Of a stretch of 64,000 bases of DNA, positions 11,257 through 22,841 are shown one piece after another (positions within the stretch are counted from its first letter, which is position 1; each line of letters starts with the position of its first letter). Under the pieces are notes generated by a model that worked only from the letters and a program-made list of their open reading frames with translations, was not told where the DNA came from and searched no databases. The stretch covers positions 114,459,741-114,523,740 of the forward strand of contig CM041465.1 in NCBI GenBank assembly GCA_023213395.1, given 5' to 3'. The position numbers were made by a program, and so were the translations under genes. Source of the DNA: Cycas panzhihuaensis (Eukaryota; Cycadophyta).

Positions 11257-12490
11257 TTGGTGATCATTCTGGTTTTGATAAAACTTATCATAGGATACAT
11301 TCTTATTTCTTTTGGCTAGAAATGAAATCCACCATCCTTACCTTTGTCTCAGAATGTAACACATGCCAATGTAACAAAGCTTATATGAGACCCCAACCAA
11401 GCCTCCTTCAACCGTTGCACATCCCACAAGGTAAATGGTAAGATATTTCCATGGACTTTATAATGGGTCTACTACTATCTGTTGGATCATACTCTATTTT
11501 AGTAGTCATAGATAGGTTGACAAAATATGCCCACTTTTTAGATGTCCACATAACCTATAAGGCTCCTCGTATCGTTGATTTTTACATCCAGACAATATTT
11601 TATTTGCATGGTTTTCCATCCATTATCGTATGTGACCACGACCCTAAATTCACTAGCTCCTTCTGGAAGGAGCTATTCCACGCATCAAGAACATAATTCA
11701 ACATGAGTTTGGTATACCATCCATAGACCGATGGCTAATCTGAAGTCCTTAACAAAACTTTGGAGACCTACTTACATTACTTTACATCTGAACACCAGTC
11801 TAAATGGACATCATGGCTAGCCCTAATTGAGTATTAGTACAACTCCTCACATCATTCAGCCATTGGAATGTCCTCGTTTTTGGCTCTCTATGGGTATCCC
11901 CCATTATCCTATCACACCTTGGCTACCAATCTTAGTACGATAGTAGTATAACAAAAACTACAGCATATGGGCCAAATTCTCCATACCCTTAATAAAACCT
12001 ATCCATGGCCTAGAATCAAATGAAACAATTAGCAAACTGCCACTGCTCTTATTGCACCTTCCATATTGGTGATCTTATATTCTTCCATCTCCAACCTTAT
12101 AAGCAATAATCCCTTCATGATCATAAGAACCACAAACTTAGCCCTCGATATTATAGCCCCTATAAAATCCTTAAACATATTAGTGAAGTTGCATATGCTC
12201 TCAACCTTCCCCCCACCACCAACATCCATAACATTTTCATGTATCCTATCTTCAAGCGTGTCTAAGAAAAGCCCATATTCCCCAAATAACCCTTCGAATT
12301 CTTGATAAAGAAAACCTTGTCTGTAACTCCATAACGTATATTGAATACTAGACAATGTCGTCTCTAGCATTAGTCCATTTCAAAATATTTGATACAGTGG
12401 ATAGGCTACAACTCTGACGAAGTGACTTAGGAATTTGGTGATTTTATCAAAAATCACTTGCATCTCACATGCCTCAAGGACTCTGCATCT
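11257..12490 (+). pseudogene. Gypsy-1 integrase, main part after copia-1
   Basis: Resumes exactly where 5909 stopped: 'LGDHSGFDKTYHRI...FFW' then the zinc-finger cysteines in 'CNTCQCNKA' (about 11357). The catalytic core shows 'MDFIMGLLLS' (first Asp, about 11453), 'ILVVIDRLTKYAHF', 'GFPSIIVCDHDPKFTS' (second Asp, about 11625) and 'SEVLNKTLETYL' (Glu, about 11740). A C-terminal stretch near 12400 ('GYNSDEVT' stop 'EFGDF') sits where gypsy elements have 'EATWEDxxxF'. Stops and a few frame changes disrupt it. Confidence 0.9.
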
Positions 12491-12504
12491 CAAGGGAGGG
12501 GACC
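12490..12504 (+). other. Gypsy-1 polypurine tract
   Basis: CAAGGGAGGGGACC directly before the 3' LTR, the usual plus-strand primer of Ty3/gypsy elements. Confidence 0.85.
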
Positions 12505-12920
12505 TATTACATAACTCATCTCGCTAAGTTATATAAAACACTATTATACGAAGAACTCTCAGCAGGTTAATAGATAAGGTTAATTATGGAACTTCATGCA
12601 TGAGTTGATAAGCTGGCTAATGGTATGCAAGGTCACTATGTCGTCTAATAGAATGTAAGGCTCCTTAGGCCACCAATAGGATTACATACAAAAGACTCTC
12701 TTTTGTCTATATAAGGGTTATAAATTATAAATGATGGTTATCTTAATGTAACTTTTTATAAAGATTATGCTACGGTACTCTCTATTTTGGTGATTATGTG
12801 GTGCTCTTGTGTTCTTATGAAGTTCTCTATTAATTTGTTTGCCCTATTAGATAGAATGAAGCAATTGCGATTGTCATTTTTTTGGTATCTCAAGGAAGAC
12901 TTATGAGAAGTAACATCCCA
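12505..12920 (+). repeat. Gypsy-1 3' LTR (416 bp)
   Basis: Begins TATTACATAAC (TG changed to TA) and ends ACATCCCA. The TATA box TATATAAG is at 12708-12715. It is followed directly by TACAT (12921-12925), the copy of 913-917. Confidence 0.95.
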
Positions 12921-12925
12921 TACAT

Positions 12926-14249
12926 CAGAGAGCTCTAGAAATAAGTAGCTAACTTGGATAGGCTAATTGTCATTTTGGAGGAGGATCATATAGTCATGAA
13001 GGTTATACTATAATGATCAGGGGGACAACCAGTACTACCATCAAGATGCATTAGAGTTGGAGAATCTTATAGTGTGAATAATAGAGGAGGATATGGGGTT
13101 AGGCCATCCTACAATACACATGAGATACCACCTTAAGTTGTTGTGAGAGGGGAACATTAGTAGGAAGTGTAAATCCACTCCATGAGTATGGTGAGTGATT
13201 TTTGTAACTCTTTGGATCCTTGTGAGTACTTATGGAGACTAAGACAATACAATATTTTTGTATATAAAGACATTGATATATGTATATACATATCTATTTT
13301 GATACTTATTATCCATTGCATGGATGCTTGACTCTTATCCTTCTCCCCTAGTTTTCTCCTCTATATGATATAATGTAGATTAACCATTTTAATCATAGGG
13401 ATTAAAGATAGCATGCTCTAATAAAAAACCAAAATAAAAGTGAAAATACCAATAAGTGAAGAGTGTGAGAGAAGGTTTGATAGATTATACTCATGTCAAA
13501 GTGTGTCATAGTTTTAGGCTTATTATGAAGTATGGAAACTATAATATGGGGAATTAGAATAAATAGGGAATATGGGGATGAAATCTCTTAGAATGGGACA
13601 TAATAACTAGGAAAGATTAACCATAGCATCCTCAAAAGTTCAAAGTCTACCATTTTACCTAGTAATTAAATTCAATGGGTTAAATAATTAATGTTAAACT
13701 TATAAGGATGAAAGAATTGAATTATGTCAACTACCCTAATAAGGAATCAAGTATAACTCAAGAAAAACATATCCAAGAAGAGTCATAAGAACACTCATCA
13801 TTGGGTCACCCCAACTAGCTAATTCTCATATGGTAGTTCTTCAAAGGCAACTTGTTATTTAATAAATAGATCTTATGAACCCATTTAAAAAGCAATAAAG
13901 TTGAAGGATATGTTGGATTCTCCATTAGTTGTTTCTAGTTGTGAGAAGTTTTTAGTATCCTAAACCTTGCCAAGACCCTACTTCACCCTTGATTCTCATG
14001 AGGGACTATCTAGTTAAGAACTTTCTTTCATTCTAAGGTTTATTACCTCTAAAGTCTCTATTACTCCAAGACTACTTTTCAAAATTAAAATAGGCTTATA
14101 CTCATACAAGTCCATGAGGATGATGCACCTCTAAGAACTAATCTTAGAGGGAAAGGCCATAGTTTAATCTCATTATGGAGCATAAGTGCTTTATCCCCAT
14201 TTTAGATTGCACCATAGTTTAATCTCATTATGAAGAATAAGAAGGAATG
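12926..14249. other. Unresolved AT-rich sequence, probably Tat-1 3' region
   Basis: No readable coding. Two direct repeats of about 25 bases (around 14161 and 14213, both containing TAGTTTAATCTCATTATG) are the only structure seen. The minus-strand integrase of Tat-1 ends just to the right, so its 3' untranslated region and 3' LTR should lie here and may continue into 1-912. I could not match it to an LTR at the other end. Confidence 0.35.
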
Positions 14250-16079
14250 AGTTAAGCATAATATAGATAAAGGAATTTAGAGTTAACTAGGCTCTCAAGT
14301 TTACTTTCATCTATTATTAAAATGTGGTAAGCTCTATTTCCTAAATCCTTGATTACTAAATAAGGACCAACCCACTTAAGTATGAATTTATATTATCTCA
14401 TGTAAAGGTATTCAATCTTTAAGGCCTTGTTGCTAACCTTAAACTTATGGGACCGAAGATTTCTATCATAAGCAACATGGACCTTTTACTTTGAAGAAAT
14501 TATATTTTGATAAACATAAAGGTGCATCTCATCAAGTTGCTTAAAATCAAGTAGCTAGGTTTGGTGCAATCATTCTTCATTAATAAACTCTTTAAGAGAA
14601 ACCCTAAAAGATGGAAGTTTAACTTCCAATGGTAGGATGGCCTCTATGTTATATATAAGTGAGAAGGGCATCATCTCTATAGCATTACAAATATATATGT
14701 GATATACCCAAAGATCTAGAAAGAGCTGAATATGTTAATATTTTTGGAAAGTAAAAACTATTTTGGCTAAAATCTTGGCCATTACCTTATTGAATATATT
14801 GACTTAACTATTAGCTTGAGGATAGAAAGGGGATGATATATAGTGAGTTATAAAAAATTCACAACATAACTTATTAATGTCCTTGTTTAAAAATAGGTTC
14901 TATTATTGGTAATGATGATATCAAAAACCCTAAGCAATAAATAATATGATAAAAGATAAAGGTAATAATGACATTTCTAATGTTAGTGGTTATGGGGCCA
15001 CTTCAGTCTATTTTATGGAGTATTCCATGGACATAGTGATGAATTTATGGCTAACAAAAGAGGTAGGGTAGATTTAACTGATCAGACCTAAACCTCACTA
15101 TGAAAAAAGCTAAGGTGAAACAATACCTCTCATAGATATGGAGGTTCAGTATATGAGGTTAACATGAGCCTGACACTTTTCATATGTATAAATAGAGGCA
15201 TGGGCATCAACATAAAAAGTAGGTCAATAGTAGCCCATATACAAATATGTTAGATAATGGCTTGACATCTAAAGTACCCATAAATAATACTTTTATAGAA
15301 TTTACTTAAGATAGAAGAGGTATAAGAAGGGTTAAAGAACCTAAGGAGGATGCCATCAAATAAATGTTCATAGAGTGTCTCATCCAAAAGAGTTTATTTA
15401 TAATTATGGATCTAATCATTCTTTTTCTTTTATAATTCATATTTATGGGATAATATTGATCTTGTAAGAAATAGACGATATTATCTTACCATCTAGGGTT
15501 AAATTTAATAATATCAATATCGAGGATATGATTGTTAGGAAGAAAGCCATCTAATTCTTAAGTTGATTGAGTGAGTAAAGGGGAGGCTACTAGTTTTTTG
15601 GTAATGAACATATACTTTTTGAAATTATGATTTACTATTTCAAATCCAAACTCTTGTAATAAAAGGGCCCACTTTCTTGCACATTTGATAAGATCAAACT
15701 TAGTGAGAAATAGGTTGATAAGATTAAACCAAGCGATGACCTTAATGGTATTACCCAAGAGATAGTGGTAAAGTTTCTTAGTGCTAAATACTAAGTTAAA
15801 GCACTCCTTCTTAGTAAAAGAATAATTTAATTCAATACCAATGAGTGTTTGAATAATAAAGTAAATGATGTGCTTATGGCCAAGGCTATCCTCTTAGACT
15901 AGTATGTCCCAAAAGGATTCTTCAATAGATGAAGAATAAATAATAAAAGGCTTATCAAAATGAGGAGGAGCCAATATAGGAGCTAAGAGAAGGCCTTGTA
16001 TAAATAAATCAAAATATTTTTAGACTTTAGGAATCTAATGAAGGGAACACTATCCTTCAAAATATTTATAAGGGGATTA
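14250..16079 (-). pseudogene. Tat-1 RNase H and integrase pseudogene
   Basis: On the minus strand from 16079: 'PPHFDKPFIIYSSS' (first-Asp block with D changed), 'HIIYFIIQTLIG', 'FTKKECFNLVFSTKKLYHYLLG' (Glu block), then 'KWALLLQEFGFEIV' at about 15650. Integrase follows with 'WYDNIVYFLQDQYYP'-like sequence and ends with 'YNIEAILPLEVKLPSFRVSL' at about 14620 and 'WVGPYLVIKDLGNRAYHI' at about 14350. All are landmarks of Tat/Athila pol. Many stops and frame changes are present, and the integrase catalytic core is hard to read. Confidence 0.8.
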
Positions 16080-16084
16080 GTATT
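16080..16084. repeat. Copia-2 target site duplication (left)
   Basis: GTATT, repeated exactly at 22837-22841. It lies in the Tat-1 pol frame between RT and RNase H. Confidence 0.85.
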
Positions 16085-16445
16085 TATTAGAAATAATGTT
16101 AATATTTTATAATATTATCTTTGTAAATATTTATGTATTTAATTAATATTATATTAAAAGTTTAGTGAATGGACCATTGTCTATTTCAAAAAACTTCATA
16201 TTATCATCCTCGTTAAAATTATACAAGGGACTCCATGTATCTACTTAGATGATTCAGATAAGCTAACTAAACATAGAGAGAGGAATGAGATCATGATTCC
16301 ATATAATATGCATTTTGATATATATAAAATACTTATATTTTGAGGTGGTTTTTCTTACCCTATAGGGGTTTTCTGCCTATCTAATCTGTGTATTATTTCT
16401 AATTAATTTTTATATATTTTCTCTTATATACTCCTCTCTCCAACA
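16085..16445 (+). repeat. Copia-2 5' LTR (361 bp)
   Basis: Begins TATTAGAAATAATG (TG changed to TA) and ends CTCTCCAACA. It aligns with 22486-22836 over its whole length. Confidence 0.9.
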
Positions 16446-16459
16446 TGGTATTAGAGCAG
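16446..16459 (+). other. Copia-2 primer binding site
   Basis: TGGTATTAGAGCAG starts immediately after the LTR and matches the initiator tRNA-Met site with one transition. Confidence 0.85.
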
Positions 16460-18230
16460 GTTCAAAATTTCTAAATTATGTTTATTAAAGAACTCTTATC
16501 ATTTGTAGTAGATTAAAGTAGTATGAAAAGAAAATAATCAGTTGGCTATAAATTCTTTATAGATAAAAGAAGCAATACAATAGAAGCTAACTTAGAAGAA
16601 AAGGGCTATCTAATAAATGGGTATGTAGTTGCTTAAATTATAGTTAACCACCCATTAAAGAAGAAAACCTTGTTATTATCACAAACCTAAGATGCAACCA
16701 TCAAATCATGTAGATAGGTGACATTCAATCTTTTGAAGGAAGTAGTTCTATGTACTATACACTGGGAAAGAATATTTGAGCTTTACTTCGAGAATAAACC
16801 CTTTGCATGTAATGATTACTACTTGTAATAAAGACCATTAAATCAATATATAAGCTCACATGATCAAAGATGTAGAAGGCCATATAGGTCAAAGCATTTT
16901 AATATGGATGCCATTATAATTCCCATCATAGCCCTCAATCTTAAAGTTGATAGAGGTCAAAATACCATGTGTGCATCTATAAATACACAAAAAAAAAAAA
17001 AAAATGAAACTCAAAGAAATCCAAAGAGAATCATGCAACTAAATTAAAGAAATAAATGCAACCCTCATAGAGACAAAATAGATTTCTCAATGTATGAAGA
17101 TCACCATAAACAAAGATGTTGATAGAAGGTTTGAGCCACAATCGAAGATAATTCTATGTAGATGAAGATGTCAATGAATTTGTAACATAAAAATCCAAAT
17201 GATTCACCATCATAGCTGTGTAAAAATACAAACCTATAAATTTTAATATCTAGTAAAAATTATTTAATCGAAGCCCTAAGTCCACTTAGAGAAAAATCTT
17301 TTTTTTTTTTTCATTTATGTGGATGTGAAATAATTATTAAATCTCGTTTATTCTTTCTATAATTATAAAAAATATTCAATTTCATTAAATTTATTTTTGG
17401 GACTTTAGCCCCCCTTACACTTAACTCTCAGTCATATTACCTCCCTATATGACCCTACATTTTGGTGTAAAGGGGGCTTAACCCCTTGATTTTCAACCCC
17501 CCTCATCATATTAAAGATTTACTTGAACATTTTTTGCTATAACTTCATCATTTAGAGTCCAAATCTAGAATTGAAAGTTGCATTGGATTCCTGACTTAGA
17601 CACCTTTTATTTACTTAGTCATTTAAGAATTTTTGAAGTCATTTTGAGGGTAAAGCTATGACCAAAGTTAATAAAGTGGACTACCACCAAGGTAAGTGTA
17701 GTTACATAATTTAATTTATCAAATTTCTTTATATTTTCTTAATATTTTGAATTCATTTTAATACTTTATTAATTATTTTTTAAATTTATAAATTAATAAC
17801 ATCATTTTATCTCTCCCTTTTTAATAAATTTATTTAATTTATTAGTATTTAATGTAATCATTATTTTAATATTATTTATTTGTAAATAACTTTATAAATA
17901 ATGTAATTTTACTATAAATTTGATTTAATCTTTAATAATTTTATTTACAAATATATTTTTTATATAATACTATCAATTAAAGTGTTTAAAACAAATACCC
18001 TCCCCCTATTTCTTTTAGAATTTACATAATTTATTTGTAAAAATATTAATGTATCTTTATTTTCATTAAATTAATATTATTATACTTTAATTTAAAAATG
18101 AAATTATTATGATTACATTCATATTTCATGTTATGTGGCTTAATATAATAATTTTTTTAATTTCAAAGCTTATTTTTTATTACACGCCTTATCTTTTCTT
18201 TTCATTTTTTTCACTAAAGAGGATCTTTAT
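16460..18230 (+). other. Copia-2 leader, noncoding
   Basis: About 1.8 kb with no supported gene. It contains a poly(A) run at about 16988-17003, a poly(T) run near 17300 and very AT-rich sequence from 17700 to 18200. The one non-AT-rich island is 17395-17510, listed separately as a stem-loop. Confidence 0.6.
17404..17480 (+). promoter_or_regulatory. Nested stem-loop in the copia-2 leader
   Basis: The arms TTTAGCCCCCCTTACAC (17404-17420) and GTGTAAAGGGGGCTTAA (from 17465) are complementary at 15 of 17 positions. Inside the loop GTCATAT (17431-17437) and ATATGAC (17447-17453) are a perfect inverted repeat. A closely similar arrangement lies in the leader of the small LTR element (25700-25780). 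Its position between primer site and gag suits an RNA packaging or dimerisation signal, but that is inference. Confidence 0.6.
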
Positions 18231-19270
18231 TTATCTTAGATATCTTTCCCAAAATGGTTATCATACCTGAGACAACCTCTTCTAAATAGTACAAATTATG
18301 CTGACTAAAAAGTTAAGGTATCTAACTAGCTTAAACAATAAAAGCTTTGACAGTATGTGATTGGGGAGTTTACAAAACTTACAGATAAAATATCAAATGC
18401 CTATATGGTCTATCTAATAAATTGTGATAGAACCCTAAGCACCATCTTAACCTCTCTCTCTACTTAGACATACGTAGGCAATTCAATGAATCAGATGAAC
18501 TTGCCATTGTTTAAGTAGAGTTAAAGAAAAATATCATAAGCTAAATATGACTTAAGTTTCCATGCTTGAATTAAAAATGTATAACTTAAAATATAAGGAT
18601 TTTTCTATAGGTGAAGTGTTTTTATCTAACTTTCAACTTATAAATATAGATCTAGGAAATTGCATTAAATCAACAACTAAGGAAGGTGATAAAATTATAA
18701 CCATAACCCATGCAAAATATGACAATACATGCATTCATCTTGCTAACAATAAACTTCTAAAATTTTTCAATCAATGTAAAACTACTAGATAGTAGTGTGG
18801 GCATCCCTACATTTTATTTAATTAACTTACAAACTAATTGGTTAAATAGTAGTCTATACTAATTTAAATAGAAAAAATTCAAGATCCTTCTCAAGATCTT
18901 TCTTTTAAACTAAGCCATAAAATAAATCTAAAAATTAAAATAATTAACAAAACAATCATAATAATTATCTTAAACCTCAAAACTTTCATATAGGTTCTAC
19001 TTCAAATAATAATTATAATTAAAATTCTAAATATCCAGGATCATCTAAAAATTAAAACTCACCTAAGTAGTCATTTCAAATAAAGAATACTTCTCAACCT
19101 AATTATAGTCAAAATATCAATTACACATATTACCACAAAAAAGGACACATAATAGATGTTTATAGAAATATGATAGCATCTGAATCTTGGAAAGCTTTAA
19201 AAGGGGTTTAATCATGATCCTATAATTCCTTAACTACTTCTACTCCTACCTTTTCTGTACCTACTAGCTA
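18230..19270 (+). pseudogene. Copia-2 gag pseudogene
   Basis: Located between leader and protease. Clear family wording is limited to the degenerate zinc knuckle 'YYHKKGHIIDVYRN' (about 19128-19170), in which the cysteines have become Tyr. Upstream the sequence is rich in Asn, Ser and Lys, as in many plant copia gags. The open stretch 18562-18792 (76 codons) lies in this region and is probably a remnant rather than a separate gene. Confidence 0.6.
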
Positions 19271-20450
19271 ACCACCTTCTTGGATTCTAGATTCTAGTGA
19301 TTCTCATTATATGATAAGACATCAAGAATATTTATCTACTTATTAACCTAATTCTAATTTCAAAGAGGAAATCTCTTTTGGTAGTGGTTTCCAACTTAAA
19401 ATTATAGGAACAAGTGATGTAACCCTAAAAAATACTTCTATTAATGATATTTTTTTTATTCTTAAATTACTTACCAACCTATTATTTGTATATTAAATTT
19501 GCCAAAAGGACCTTGTAGTTAAATTCTAGAAAAATGAGTTTGTCATTAAACAGCATTTCAATAGATTTAAACCCATTGCCTTTGGACCTGCTAATCACAA
19601 AATATGTCTCTATAGTTTGACAAACATAAATTATTCAAAGTCTAAACCATTCACTACATTTATAACTAAGTCTGACCTTACTAGTAAGTTATGGTATTTA
19701 TGTTTTGGCCATACAAGTTATGGCAAATTATATTTCTTAAACTAACATGACATGGTTTGTGGTCTCCCTCTTTTATCCATAGTCTATGATGTTTGTAAGT
19801 CCCATGTATCAAGAAAATAATACATAGATCCATTCCCTTATTAAACCAAATTTTAAGCAAAATCACTGCTTGCACTTATTCATTCAGATATTTATGGTCC
19901 TTTCTAAGTACCTATATATTCTAGAAGTAGATACTTTATAACTTTTATTGATGTTTTCTCCAAAAAGCATTGGGTTTATATGATAAAGAGTCAAAGTTAA
20001 GTTTTTAGTATTTTTATTAAATTTAAAACTTTGGTTGAAAATTAGTCTAACTTTGAAATTAAAATCTTTAGATCAGATAATACAAAAGAGTATCTAAGTA
20101 ATAAATTTATTTTTTTTATAAAAAGAATATAATTAGATTTCAACATTTTATTTCTTACTCTCTCCAATAAAATAGTATCACTAAATGTAAAAGTCATATG
20201 TTGGTAGAAATAACTAGATGTATGTTACATACAAAAGGTATTAATTTAAAATTGTGGGTTGAAATAATAGCTTACTCTAATTATCTATTAAATAGATTAC
20301 CAAGCAAAGATTTAATCAGTGTTATTCCAAAATAAAAGTAGTCTAGTTATAAACCATCTATAAAACACCTGAGACTCTTTAAAAGCATTGCTTGGGTATA
20401 TATTTTCAAAGAGAAATATAAAAAACTTGATTTGAAAAGCTCTAGATTTA
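19270..20450 (+). pseudogene. Copia-2 protease and integrase pseudogene
   Basis: The protease reads 'WILDSSDSHYMI' near 19282, where the family has WILDSGASHHM, so the catalytic Asp is kept. Integrase follows with 'LALIHSDIYGPF' (first Asp, about 19870), 'FITFIDVFSKKHWVYMIKSQS' (about 19940) and 'FRSDNTKEYLSNKF' (second Asp, about 20070). Stops are frequent and the Glu block is poorly preserved. Confidence 0.85.
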
Positions 20451-20979
20451 TTTTTGTTGTCAATGGTAAAGAAAGTAAAGTTTATTGACTATTAGATCCT
20501 ATCATGTATACTATTTTAGTTATGCATGATGTTATTTTTAATGAAGATGGATCTTCATCAAACTCTTATTATAATCAAATTGATCTTCTTATTGAAAATA
20601 TTTTAACTAATATTATTCTAACTTATTCTTCAAAAAAATAAGTAGAAAATGAAATCATTGAAGGCTTATGAACACAAGTCTAAAATTGGACTCTAACCAA
20701 AATTGATGAATCTACTCTTCTATCTACTTCAAATCATACTTTTGGAAATAAACAACCAAAGTGAATTCAAAAAACCCTTTCAGATGTTAGTGCTAATACT
20801 GGTAATCCTTTGGATAGTAAAAAAACTAGATCACAAAAATTACAAGCTAACTTTGCCATGATGGCTAAAGTAATAGCTAGTAATAAACTTAAAATATTTT
20901 AAAAAGCATATAATAATCTAGTATGGCAATAAGCCATGAAAATTAAGTACAAGGTTCTTCTAAAAATTTTTATTTGGGA

Positions 20980-22430
20980 CTTAGTACTATTACCTTCAAG
21001 TAAAAATTTAGTAGATTGTAAATAGGTCTATCATGCCAAATACAATTCTAAAGGAGTTGTTCAAAAGCATAAAGTATGATTTGTAGCAAAAGGTTTGTCG
21101 TAAACAAATGGTATTGGCTATATTGAAACCTTTTCCCTAGTTGCTAAAATAAATATTATTAAGATTGTTAATGCTCTTATAACTAAATTACGCTGATAGA
21201 TATATTAAATAGTATAAAAAGTGTTTTTCTTAATAGAGATCTTAATGAAGAAATTTACATATCTCAATCCTCCAATTTCATACATAATTCTAATCTTATT
21301 TGTAAATTAAAAAAATCTTTATATGGCCTTAAACAAGCCCCTTAAACTTGGTATATTAAGGTTGATAATTATCTTCTTTAAATGGTTATACTAGATATAT
21401 AAGTGATCTTAATATGTATTCTAAATAATAAAATAATAATATTACTATTCTAATTTTATCGTTGATGATATTATTATAACTAGATCCTTACTCTTTGATA
21501 TTATTCAATTAAATTCTATCCTTATGAAAAAATTTAAAATGATAGATTTATGTCTTCTTCATTATTGTTTTTATTTACAAATCTATTAAACTAAATCTTC
21601 AATTTTCATTTCTTAATCTAAATATATATTTGACTTAATTAAAAGATTTAATATAAAGAATTTAAAACTAACTCTAACACCTTTACAATTAGGTGTCAAA
21701 TTATCAATTGATTGTTAAACACCTCCATGCGATCCTACTTTATATCATCAATTAATTAGAAGTCTTATATATTTAACCCATACTCATCTAGATATTTCTT
21801 ATCCTATTACTTTATGTTTTAAATACATGCAAAAATCCCACGAACTATACTAGAAAGCTGTAAAACACATCCTACAATATCTTCAAGGTATGATTCATTA
21901 TGGTTTAACCTATAATTATTATAATTCTAATTTTAAATTGATAGGTCATATAGATTCATATTAGGTATGTGATTCTTATGATAGTAAATCTATAACTAGA
22001 TATATTTTCTTTTTTGATTCTTCTCCTATTATATGATCAAGTAAAAGGATATAATCTCTTATATTATCTATAATAGAAGTTGAGTATCATGCATTAATAG
22101 AGGCTAGTAAAGAATGTTTCAAGATTAAATCTCTATTAAATAAACTTGGTTTATTTCCTACTTCTTCCATTTAAATTAAAGTAGGTAATCAAGGTACTAT
22201 TTCTATTGAAACTAATCTTGTAGAACAATTTAGAACTAAATATATAAAATTGCATCAATATTTTATTTGTAATCTTGTCAATGATAATACTATTAATCTC
22301 TCTTACTGCCTTAGAAATTTGCAGATTATAGATATATTAACAAAGCCTTTGACTAAAGCAAAATTTGTCAAGTTATGAGAGTTATTAAACGTTGATGATG
22401 TCTTCATCAAAAAGGGATCGACATGTTAAA
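20980..22430 (+). pseudogene. Copia-2 reverse transcriptase and RNase H pseudogene
   Basis: RT: 'KYNSKGVVQKHKV' then 'FVAKGLS' (about 21040-21100), a damaged 'LYMALNKP' block (family: LYGLKQAP, about 21320) and the catalytic block 'VDDIIITRS' (about 21460) with both Asp kept. RNase H: 'YLTHTHLDISYPI', 'VKHILQYLQGMIHYGL' (about 21855), 'LSIIEVEYHALIEASKE' (about 22065, Glu kept) and terminal 'IDILTKPLTKAKF' (about 22330). Several frame changes exclude function. Confidence 0.9.
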
Positions 22431-22485
22431 CTCTTTATCATTCTTATCCTTCTTCTTTTATATTGAAGACAACATTAAAAGTGGA

Positions 22486-22836
22486 TGTTAAAAATAATAT
22501 TAATGTTTTATAATATTATATTTGTAAATATTTATGTATTTCATTAATATTATATTAAAAGTTTTGTAAATGGACCATTGTCCATTTCAATAAATTTTGT
22601 ATTATCATCCTTATTAAAATTATACAAGGGATAGTCATTTATCTATTTGGATAAGTCAAATAGACTGGCTAAATAGAGAGAGAGAAATGAGATCCTAATT
22701 CCATGTAATATGCATTTTAATATATATGTATATAATACTTATATTTTTCCCCTGTAGGAGTTTTTCATCTGTCTAAATCTATGTATTATTTTTTATTGAT
22801 TTACGTATATTTTCTCATATATACTCCTCTCTGATA
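22486..22836 (+). repeat. Copia-2 3' LTR (351 bp)
   Basis: Begins TGTTAAAAATAATA after the purine stretch AAAAGTGGA and ends CTCTGATA. It is followed directly by GTATT (22837-22841). Confidence 0.9.
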
Positions 22837-22841
22837 GTATT

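Larger units (their letters stand above)
918..12920 (+). mobile_element. Gypsy-1: degenerate Ty3/gypsy LTR retrotransposon, split by copia-1
   Basis: Two 416-bp LTRs (918-1333 and 12505-12920) flank a gag, protease, RT, RNase H, integrase order on the plus strand. A perfect 5-bp target duplication TACAT lies at 913-917 and 12921-12925. A tRNA-iMet-type primer site follows the left LTR and a purine tract precedes the right LTR. Integrase after RNase H fixes the family as Ty3/gypsy; the gag and integrase wording resembles plant chromovirus-like elements, though no chromodomain can be confirmed. Copia-1 (5915-11251) interrupts the integrase zinc-finger region. Without it the element is about 6.7 kb. 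All coding regions carry many stops, so it cannot be autonomous. Confidence 0.95.
16085..22836 (+). mobile_element. Copia-2: AT-rich Ty1/copia element nested in Tat-1
   Basis: LTRs 16085-16445 and 22486-22836 (361 and 351 bp), TSD GTATT, tRNA-Met primer site, and copia order gag, protease, integrase, RT, RNase H on the plus strand, opposite to Tat-1. The leader between LTR and gag is long (about 1.8 kb) and contains a structured element at 17404-17480. The element is far more AT-rich than copia-1 and more decayed. The two LTRs differ at many positions and by several indels. Confidence 0.93.

Noticed and set aside
12029-12370. Minus-strand 113-codon frame opposite the gypsy-1 integrase end
   Set aside because: It is a shadow of the plus-strand integrase C-terminal region and has no recognisable domain.
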